From Cognaticolwellia mytili (GTDB lineage: Bacteria; Pseudomonadota; Gammaproteobacteria; Enterobacterales; Alteromonadaceae): a stretch of DNA of 64,000 nucleotides. This document shows positions 57,736 through 64,000 of the stretch, piece after piece (position 1 is the stretch's first letter; every line of letters begins with the position of its first letter). The notes beneath the pieces are model-generated. The model was not told the DNA's origin. It did no database searches and was given only the letters and a program-made list of their open reading frames with translations. The translations under genes were made by a program, and so were the position numbers. The stretch covers positions 186,001 through 250,000 of the forward strand of contig NZ_NBOF01000005.1 of the NCBI RefSeq assembly GCF_002104475.1, read 5' to 3'.

Positions 57736-59293
57736 CAAACGTTTATACAAAATAGTAAAAACATTTTTGCAGTTTGGCCTTGATGAACTCGTGCCGAAAA
57801 AATACCTACCATGGTATGTAAAAATTGCCCGATCATCATTATTTTGGTTGCGAAATAAACATCAAGATAAAAACAAAGCCGAACGCTTTCGTATCGCCAT
57901 TGAATCACTGGGGCCAGTATTTGTTAAATTCGGTCAAATGCTGTCAACACGTCGTGACTTATTACCTGATGATTTTGCGACTGAGCTAGCGTTACTGCAA
58001 GACAAAGTGCCGGCATTTTCTGGTGAAAGCGCAGAACAAATTATTATTGCAGCAATGGGCCAAGAAGTTTTTGACCAACACTTTAAAGACTTTGACTTAA
58101 ACCCTTTAGCATCCGCTTCTATTGCGCAAGTTCATACCGCAACAATGCTTCATAATGATGAAGAACATGAAGTGGTATTAAAAGTACTGCGTCCGAACAT
58201 TGAAAAAACCATCTTGGCTGATATTAAAGTCATGTCGCTATTCGCCGGTATTGTCGCTCGTTGGCTACCTGACGGAAAGCGGTTACGCCCAGTTGAAGTC
58301 GTCGGTGAATACAAAAAAACCATTTTAGAAGAACTGGATTTAAATCGCGAAGCGGCAAATGCTATTCAACTAAAGCGCAACTTTACCCAAGGTAGAGAAA
58401 GCGACAAAGTTCTTTATGTACCAGAGGTTTATAGTGAATATTGTTCAAGAAACGTCATGGTTATGGAACGTATTTACGGTGTTGGTGTTGGCGAAATTGA
58501 AAGCCTAGTTGCCCAAAACGTTAATATGAAATTGCTCGCTGAGCGCGGGGTTGAAGTATTTTTTACCCAAGTATTTCGCGACAGCTTTTTCCATGCCGAT
58601 ATGCACCCTGGCAATGTTTTTGTTAATGCGACTAACCCTGACGATCCCACTTGGATTGCCATCGACTGCGGTATTGTCGGGACATTAAATCGAGAAGATA
58701 AACGTTATTTAGCGGAAAATTTTGTCGCCTTTTTCAATCGAGATTATCGTAAAGTTGCACAATTGCACGTTGATTCAGGCTGGGTGCCAAGTGATACCAG
58801 TGTTGATGAATTTGAATTTGCCATTCGCACCGTTTGCGAACCAATATTTAACAAACCCTTATCTGAAATCTCCTTCGGGCAAGTGTTAGTAAACCTATTT
58901 AATACTGCACGTCGCTTCAATATGGAAGTGCAGCCACAATTAGTATTACTACAAAAAACATTACTTTATATTGAAGGCTTAGGCCGTCAGTTATACCCGC
59001 AGCTCGATTTATGGCAAACCGCAAAGCCGTTTCTAGAAAACTGGGTAAAAGAACAAATGGGCGTTAAAGCCGTTTTCAAAAAAGTAAAAGATAACCTACC
59101 TTTTTGGAATGAAAAATTACCTGAGATCCCTGACTTAGTTTATGACTATTTAAAAACTAATCGGGAAGCTCAACGTCAACAATTGCTGATGCTGAAAAAG
59201 CTAGAGCAGCAACAAAATCAACATAGTAAGCAAGTAGTGACGTTAACACTGATAGCAACATTAGCTATTTGCCTTACCATTGCCTTTACTTAA
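57728..59293 (+). CDS. ubiB: Ubiquinone biosynthesis ATPase/atypical kinase UbiB
   Basis: 521 residues. ABC1/ADCK/UbiB family: '[19 protein letters not shown]', the KxGQ motif and its Ala-rich loop ('[12 protein letters not shown]'), a Lys in 'VLKVLRP', the 'HADMHPGN' catalytic loop and '[11 protein letters not shown]'. Membrane-anchored at the C-terminus ('[18 protein letters not shown]'). It supports hydroxylation steps of ubiquinone synthesis as an unusual ATPase. The start is GTG at 57728, overlapping ubiJ by 8 bases. Confidence 0.95.
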   Translation: MSSKRLYKIVKTFLQFGLDELVPKKYLPWYVKIARSSLFWLRNKHQDKNKAERFRIAIESLGPVFVKFGQMLSTRRDLLPDDFATELALLQDKVPAFSGESAEQIIIAAMGQEVFDQHFKDFDLNPLASASIAQVHTATMLHNDEEHEVVLKVLRPNIEKTILADIKVMSLFAGIVARWLPDGKRLRPVEVVGEYKKTILEELDLNREAANAIQLKRNFTQGRESDKVLYVPEVYSEYCSRNVMVMERIYGVGVGEIESLVAQNVNMKLLAERGVEVFFTQVFRDSFFHADMHPGNVFVNATNPDDPTWIAIDCGIVGTLNREDKRYLAENFVAFFNRDYRKVAQLHVDSGWVPSDTSVDEFEFAIRTVCEPIFNKPLSEISFGQVLVNLFNTARRFNMEVQPQLVLLQKTLLYIEGLGRQLYPQLDLWQTAKPFLENWVKEQMGVKAVFKKVKDNLPFWNEKLPEIPDLVYDYLKTNREAQRQQLLMLKKLEQQQNQHSKQVVTLTLIATLAICLTIAFT

Positions 59294-59371
59294 CTCATAG
59301 ATAGTAAATATTTATTAATGCCTAGTGAAACAAACTGAGGTATTAAATGAGTGTTTTCAACAGGAATATAC

Positions 59372-59851
59372 ATGACTAACAACGAAGCTTTACAGCACAT
59401 TCGTTATATTTTTGCTTTAAATAGCGAAAAAATATCGACCATATTTCAACATGCAGAATGTGTACAAACAGCAGAGCAAATTGAAAACTATCTACGTAAA
59501 AATGGTGAAAGTGAGTTTTCTCGTGTACAAGATAATACGCTGGCGAGCTTTCTTGATGGCTTAATCATCGAGCTTCGAGGTAAAAAAGAAGGCGCACAAG
59601 CGCAACTAAACCAAGAAATTAATAACAATATAATTTTTAATAAAATTAAAATAGCTTTAGCGTTAAAAGCCGATGATATCATTGCTTTACTAGCGGCAGG
59701 GGAGCTGACTTTAAGTAAACATGAGCTTAGTGCTTTTTTTAGAAAGCCAGAACATAAGCACTTTCGCCCATGCCATGATGAAACCTTAATAAAATTCTTT
59801 AATGGCTTACACTTGCAATATCGACAAGTGGTTAAAGACATTAAAGAGTAA
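59372..59851 (+). CDS. DUF1456 (YehS-like) protein
   Basis: 159 residues from the ATG at 59372, which has AGGA 7 bases upstream; seven further upstream codons lack family similarity. Two repeats each carry a pattern 'NNEALQHIRYIFALNSEKI' and 'IFNKIKIALALKADDI', then 'LSAFFRKPEHKHFRPCHDETLIKFFNGL', which is the DUF1456 signature. YehS has no established activity. It is downstream of ubiB, with about 80 bases between, and ends in a strong terminator. Confidence 0.85.
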   Translation: MTNNEALQHIRYIFALNSEKISTIFQHAECVQTAEQIENYLRKNGESEFSRVQDNTLASFLDGLIIELRGKKEGAQAQLNQEINNNIIFNKIKIALALKADDIIALLAAGELTLSKHELSAFFRKPEHKHFRPCHDETLIKFFNGLHLQYRQVVKDIKE

Positions 59852-59855
59852 TAGC

Positions 59856-59890
59856 AAAGAACTAAGCCTAGTTTTGGCTTAGTTCTTTAC
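59856..59890 (+). terminator. Strong intrinsic terminator after the DUF1456 gene
   Basis: AAAGAACTAAGCC (59856-59868) pairs with GGCTTAGTTCTTT (59876-59888) over a 7-base loop; a T-rich stretch follows. Confidence 0.82.
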
Positions 59891-60003
59891 TCTTTCTCAA
59901 CAGTAAAATGCTCACCCGTTCACACAACAGCGACTAATACTGGTTTACCTGTCATATTGACTAAGCTATATTATCTACCATAGAAGTTTTTCGCAGTTAC
60001 CTC

Positions 60004-60768
60004 ATGTTCACTTTCAAGACATTAATGCCAAAATTATTCATCTTATTGTGTGCCCTATTTGCAGGTACTTGCTTTGCTTTACAAAAGCCTTTGATATTTC
60101 TTGCTGAAGACCTACCACCATATCACTTTATCAATAACAACGGACAAGCAGACGGCGCACTAGTCGAGATAGTTCAGGCTGTACTCAAGCAGGCAAAATT
60201 ACCAGGTAAGATAGCGATACAACCCTTTGCTCGTGGATACCAAGCTGCAAAGGCACAAAAAAATACTTTTTTATTTTCGCTATTAAAAACACCAAATCGT
60301 GAACAGCAATTTAAATGGGTCGGTGAAACTTATCGAAGCTACGCAGTGCTGGTTGGTCTTAAAAGTCGCGGTGATATAAAGCTATCATCATTAGAAGATG
60401 TTAATCCACTGATCGTCGGAACAATACGGGGCTATCATTCAGCAAATTTCTTAGTGGACAATGGCTTTAAGGAACATGAAGATTTATCGTTGAGCGTCAC
60501 GAGCAAGCATATGTGGGCCATGCTATTTAACAACAGAATAGATCTAGTGCTGACAAATTATATGGCATTAGATAGGGACATCAAAAATGCCGGTTTCGAT
60601 GAGCGAAAAGTTATCCCTTACTTATCAATCAAAGACTTCCCTAATAAACTAAACATAGCTACAGGGTTAGCCACCTCAGACAATATCGTTCAAAGGCTAT
60701 CAAAGTCATTAGTTATACTAAAAAAATCAGGTCGTTACCAAGAGATATTAAATAAGTATCAACTATAG
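60004..60768 (+). CDS. Orphan periplasmic solute-binding protein (SBP_bac_3-like)
   Basis: 254 residues with a signal peptide ending near 'GTCFA'. Family motifs: 'IFLAEDLPPYHFINNNGQ', 'ADGALVEIVQAVLKQA' and the closing 'LKKSGRYQEILNKYQ'. It shares layout with the protein at 55384 but little identity in the middle part, so the pair may be old paralogues. No transporter partner is adjacent. It stands alone downstream of the DUF1456 terminator. Ligand unknown; polar amino acids are the family norm. Confidence 0.82.
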   Translation: MFTFKTLMPKLFILLCALFAGTCFALQKPLIFLAEDLPPYHFINNNGQADGALVEIVQAVLKQAKLPGKIAIQPFARGYQAAKAQKNTFLFSLLKTPNREQQFKWVGETYRSYAVLVGLKSRGDIKLSSLEDVNPLIVGTIRGYHSANFLVDNGFKEHEDLSLSVTSKHMWAMLFNNRIDLVLTNYMALDRDIKNAGFDERKVIPYLSIKDFPNKLNIATGLATSDNIVQRLSKSLVILKKSGRYQEILNKYQL

Positions 60769-60803
60769 AATAGTAACTTAACAAGAGGGGATGCCGCTCT
60801 ACA

Positions 60804-61793
60804 TTACGTGACGTTATTAGTATTAGCCATTAACTCTGCAACCACTTGATTACGCCCAAAATCTTTGGCTTTATATAATGCAGCATCAGCACGTTCTATC
60901 CATGACTCAGCAGGTTCACCCGCCCGATATTCTGCAACTCCGATTGAAATTGTTAATGAAATATGACCAACGAACTTATGCTCTGCCACTAATATTCGTA
61001 ACTTTTCAGCAATAGTCACTGCTTCCGCCAAATCAACCTTGAGCGGCACAATAATAAACTCTTCGCCACCGTAACGAAATAATGCATCTAATGCTCGAGT
61101 GTGACTTTTAATAAGTGTGGAAACTTCAATAAGTATTTGATCTCCAATAGCATGACCGTGACAATCATTAATTTTTTTGAATAGGTCTAGATCGAATAAA
61201 AGCAATGATACTTTAGATGCCTGACGTCGTTGGTCTGCAAGAATAATCGATAACTTCTCATCTAAGGCTCGTCGATTACCACTCAAGGTTAATGGGTCTA
61301 TGGTAGCCAATAAAGTTAATTGCTCATTGGTTTTACGATAGTTTCTAAAAATCATATACGAAAGAATAGACGTCAGTGATAATGATAATGTGATGGTAAA
61401 AAAATCAATGACACTAACAGCAGGAAAAACTCGTATTGAAATGATAATAATCGCCACTAAACATATAAGACCTGCTAATCGTTCTGGAAGAATATAATAA
61501 AAAGCAATAATCGCTGGATACAACCAATATAGGTGCGTATTTCCCCGAATGACAACGAGAGTCGTAATAGCAATAGCTAAAAAAGTAGCTAGTGATAACT
61601 TAGCTTTTTCAACTTTTCCTGTTTTATAAACAAAGATAAAAAAACACGCGAGAGTCAAAATAATTAGAGCATCAATGGCGGCGACAATAAAATCATTATC
61701 GGTATAACGCAGATAAACGAAAGGAGATATTAAAACTGCAGATATGCCACTTAAAACAAGTAACATGATTTCTGATGTTGTACGTCTTATCAT
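60804..61793 (-). CDS. Membrane diguanylate cyclase with N-terminal MASE-like module
   Basis: 329 residues. About six membrane helices (residues 8-150) form an integral-membrane sensor, then a GGDEF domain with active motif GGEEF ('FRYGGEEFIIV') and metal site 'FDLDLFKKINDCHGH'. An inhibitory site RALD is exactly five residues before GGEEF, so product inhibition is expected. It makes cyclic-di-GMP. It lies downstream of rep on the same strand, with 131 bases between that include a short A-rich tandem repeat. Confidence 0.92.
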   Translation of the reverse strand: MIRRTTSEIMLLVLSGISAVLISPFVYLRYTDNDFIVAAIDALIILTLACFFIFVYKTGKVEKAKLSLATFLAIAITTLVVIRGNTHLYWLYPAIIAFYYILPERLAGLICLVAIIIISIRVFPAVSVIDFFTITLSLSLTSILSYMIFRNYRKTNEQLTLLATIDPLTLSGNRRALDEKLSIILADQRRQASKVSLLLFDLDLFKKINDCHGHAIGDQILIEVSTLIKSHTRALDALFRYGGEEFIIVPLKVDLAEAVTIAEKLRILVAEHKFVGHISLTISIGVAEYRAGEPAESWIERADAALYKAKDFGRNQVVAELMANTNNVT

Positions 61794-61870
61794 CCTTTCA
61801 TCTCACCATATGCTTAATAATTACTTAAAAATTATAACTAAAGGTTAGTCGTCACTGTTGAAAATGCTAA

Positions 61871-61896
61871 CAAAATAAAACAAAATAAAACAAAAT
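61871..61896. repeat. Short A-rich tandem repeat
   Basis: The 10-bp unit CAAAATAAAA occurs twice and a half in the gap between rep and the diguanylate cyclase gene. Likely a simple-sequence tract; no function is claimed. Confidence 0.6.
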
Positions 61897-61924
61897 TTAT
61901 ATAATCACACGAAAACGCGCTTTG

Positions 61925-63940
61925 TTATTTCTTTTTCAGCATCTCTCGTAGATTCGCCACACCCATTTTTGCAGTAGCCTGCTTCTTTTCAATGCTTTGC
62001 TTGGTTTGAGTTAACTCCCAACTTAAGTCATCTTGTGGTAATTCGTGCAAAAACCGGCTTGCTTCTGTACGTGATACTTCACCGTATTGACGGCGCTCTC
62101 TAGCGTAAGTGAATATCAGCTCTTTTTGTGCTCGAGTAATGCCAACATAAGCTAAACGACGCTCTTCTTCAACGTTACCTTCATCCATACTGGTTTGATG
62201 CGGCAATAAACCTTCTTCCATGCCAATTAAAAATACGTAAGGAAACTCTAGACCTTTCGATGCATGTAACGTCATCAATTGCACCTGATCAGTATCTTCT
62301 TCATCTTCATTACGTTCCATCATATCGCGCAAGGTTAACCGGGTAACAACCTGAGGCAAAGTCATCGGTTCTTCGTCATCATCACCTTCAAGCATTTGAG
62401 TTATCCAACTAAACAGTTGAGTGACATTTTTCATACGCATTTCTGCAGCTTTTGCACTAGGAGAAGTGTCGTATAACCAATCTTCGTAGTTAATCTCACG
62501 TACCATAGAGCGCAACACGGTTGCAGTTTCACCACGTTCAGCGTGATCAGCTGTTTCAACTAACCAACGGGTAAATCGCTGTACACTTGCCAAACCACGG
62601 CCACTAAGATGCTGCTCTAAACCCAGTTCAAAACTAGCGGCAAACATACTAATTTGTCGCATATTGGCATAGCTACCTAGTTTTTCTAAGGTTGTTGGCC
62701 CTATTTCTCGTCGTGGTACGTTAACAATACGAAGAAAGCCATTATCATCATCTGGATTCACCAATACCCTTAAAAACGCCATCATGTCTTTGATTTCAGA
62801 GCGTGAGAAAAATGACGTACCGCCATTAATCTTATAGGGAATACGGTTGGTCATTAAGGCTTTTTCAAGTAAACGTGATTGATGATTTCCCCGGTATAAA
62901 ATCGCGTAATCTTTAAATTTACTTTTATTCAAAAAACGATGGCCGATTAATTCACCGACCACTCGTTCAACTTCATGCTCTTCATTTTTAGTTTGCAGTA
63001 CCCGTAGTTCAACACCGTAATTTAGTTCACTAAACAAGGCCTTATCATAAACATGAGGATTATTAGCAATGAGGATATTGGCACATTTTAGAATACGACC
63101 ACTAGAGCGATAGTTTTGTTCAAGCTTTATCAGCTTAAGATTTGGATAATCTTGCCCTAATAGCACTAAGTTTTGTGGTTTAGCACCACGCCAAGAGTAT
63201 ATCGACTGGTCATCATCACCTACTACAGTCAACAAGCCTTTCTCACCAGTGATTAACTTAACGAGTTCATACTGACTAGCGTTAGTATCTTGATATTCAT
63301 CTACTAGCATATATTGAATTTTTTGCTGCCAACGTATGCGTACTTCAGGGAAATTTCGTAATAGCAAAGTTGGAATTAGAATTAAATCATCAAAATCTAG
63401 CGCGTTATACGCTTTCATATGTTTTTGATACATGGCGTAAAACTCAGCATAGAGAATAGTATCGGCATCACTAGCTTGTTTAATTGCGGCATCAGGTAAT
63501 AACAATTCATTCTTCCAATTCGAAATCATTGTCTGCAATTTATTTAGTAAGTCTTTATCGCCATCAAGTTGTTCTTGAGTCAGCTCTTTCAATAGCGCTA
63601 GGGTGTCTTGATCATCAAACAATGTAAAACCAGGCTTATAACCTAAAGTTTTCAATTCTCGACGAATAATATCTAAACCTAAAGAGTGAAATGTACAAAC
63701 AGTTAAGCCACGTGTTTGCGACTTATCCATCATTTTGATCACACGCTCTTTCATTTCACGTGCTGCTTTATTGGTAAAAGTTACTGCAGCAATATTCTTA
63801 GCTTTATATCCACAATTTTGAATTAAGTAGGCAATTTTCTGACAGATAACCCCAGTTTTACCACTACCAGCGCCTGCTAATACTAAACATGGACCGCTAA
63901 CATATTTTTTTGCTTCGTTTTGACCTGGGTTTAATTTCAT
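61925..63940 (-). CDS. rep: ATP-dependent DNA helicase Rep
   Basis: 671 residues from the ATG at 63940 (a TTG six codons upstream is less likely); E. coli Rep is 673. UvrD/Rep superfamily-1 motifs: I 'AGAGSGKT', Ia '[14 protein letters not shown]', II 'LVDEYQDTN', III '[13 protein letters not shown]', IV 'LEQNYRS', V '[27 protein letters not shown]' and VI '[11 protein letters not shown]'. It unwinds DNA 3' to 5' and helps replication forks pass bound proteins. Rep rather than UvrD is chosen from the start '[10 protein letters not shown]' and length. Confidence 0.93.
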   Translation of the reverse strand: MKLNPGQNEAKKYVSGPCLVLAGAGSGKTGVICQKIAYLIQNCGYKAKNIAAVTFTNKAAREMKERVIKMMDKSQTRGLTVCTFHSLGLDIIRRELKTLGYKPGFTLFDDQDTLALLKELTQEQLDGDKDLLNKLQTMISNWKNELLLPDAAIKQASDADTILYAEFYAMYQKHMKAYNALDFDDLILIPTLLLRNFPEVRIRWQQKIQYMLVDEYQDTNASQYELVKLITGEKGLLTVVGDDDQSIYSWRGAKPQNLVLLGQDYPNLKLIKLEQNYRSSGRILKCANILIANNPHVYDKALFSELNYGVELRVLQTKNEEHEVERVVGELIGHRFLNKSKFKDYAILYRGNHQSRLLEKALMTNRIPYKINGGTSFFSRSEIKDMMAFLRVLVNPDDDNGFLRIVNVPRREIGPTTLEKLGSYANMRQISMFAASFELGLEQHLSGRGLASVQRFTRWLVETADHAERGETATVLRSMVREINYEDWLYDTSPSAKAAEMRMKNVTQLFSWITQMLEGDDDEEPMTLPQVVTRLTLRDMMERNEDEEDTDQVQLMTLHASKGLEFPYVFLIGMEEGLLPHQTSMDEGNVEEERRLAYVGITRAQKELIFTYARERRQYGEVSRTEASRFLHELPQDDLSWELTQTKQSIEKKQATAKMGVANLREMLKKK

Positions 63941-64000
63941 TGCTACGTTGTAACTCAAATTTGTGAATAAGGTGATCGGCCGCCAATTTTACCTGCTTTT

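Noticed and set aside
61871-61896. CAAAATAAAA repeats as a replication-origin or iteron-like element
   Set aside because: Fewer than three units, pure A/T-rich simple sequence, no replication gene beside it of the plasmid type.
63941-63958. TTG start extending Rep by six residues
   Set aside because: The family N-terminus begins [10 protein letters not shown] at the ATG and the length then fits E. coli Rep.

Overview
This is an AT-rich chromosomal window from a marine gammaproteobacterium. The best fit is Alteromonadales, probably Colwelliaceae (Colwellia or Thalassotalea-like), judged from protein character and gene order; I could not search a database. Support includes the Enterobacteria-like core blocks gmk-rpoZ-spoT-(ridA)-trmH-recG and ubiE-ubiJ-ubiB, a GreB, a Rep helicase, and the many TonB, chemoreceptor and cyclic-di-GMP proteins usual in marine Alteromonadales. 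I found no rRNA, tRNA, CRISPR array, prophage or complete insertion sequence.

Layout. 1-6.7 kb is accessory: the tail of a probable di-haem cytochrome c peroxidase, a small lipoprotein, a membrane-anchored peroxiredoxin-like protein, two secreted alpha/beta hydrolases and a ToxR/CadC-like membrane regulator. 6.8-10.5 kb holds a two-gene signalling unit: a PAS-PAS-GGDEF-EAL protein followed by a protein with two degenerate receiver domains and a bacteriohemerythrin. 11-15 kb carries a PhyH-type dioxygenase, greB and a Cache chemoreceptor.

15-24 kb is the most coherent system. On the minus strand lie a MacA-like adaptor, an ABC ATPase, two MacB/FtsX-type permeases, a secreted amidohydrolase, an NtrC-type sigma-54 activator and a histidine kinase with almost no periplasmic loop. 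Upstream of the adaptor gene there is a good sigma-54 (-24/-12) promoter and, about 50-100 bp further upstream, three copies of the half-site TGCGAACA/TGTTCGCA. The reading is a self-contained module in which the two-component pair switches on the exporter from a sigma-54 promoter.

24-35 kb: an OmpA-like lipoprotein, an Aer-like chemoreceptor, a large M16 metalloprotease lipoprotein, a short-chain dehydrogenase, a periplasmic cyclophilin, a DUF445 protein, an exported methyltransferase-like protein and an aromatic/aspartate aminotransferase. 35-40.4 kb: a three-gene operon (tryptophan-rich membrane protein of unknown function, HAD phosphatase, DUF1361 protein) and a TonB-dependent receptor.

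40.8-48.5 kb: a 2232-residue hybrid sensor (pseudokinase, AAA ATPase, helical repeats, GAF, histidine kinase, two receivers, Hpt) followed 32 bp later by a receiver-GGDEF diguanylate cyclase, probably its output. 48.6-55.3 kb is the gmk-rpoZ-spoT-ridA-trmH-recG block (nucleotide and stringent-response metabolism, tRNA modification, DNA repair). 55.4-64 kb contains ubiE-ubiJ-ubiB (ubiquinone synthesis), a DUF1456 protein, two orphan periplasmic solute-binding proteins on either side of the ubi genes, a membrane diguanylate cyclase and rep.
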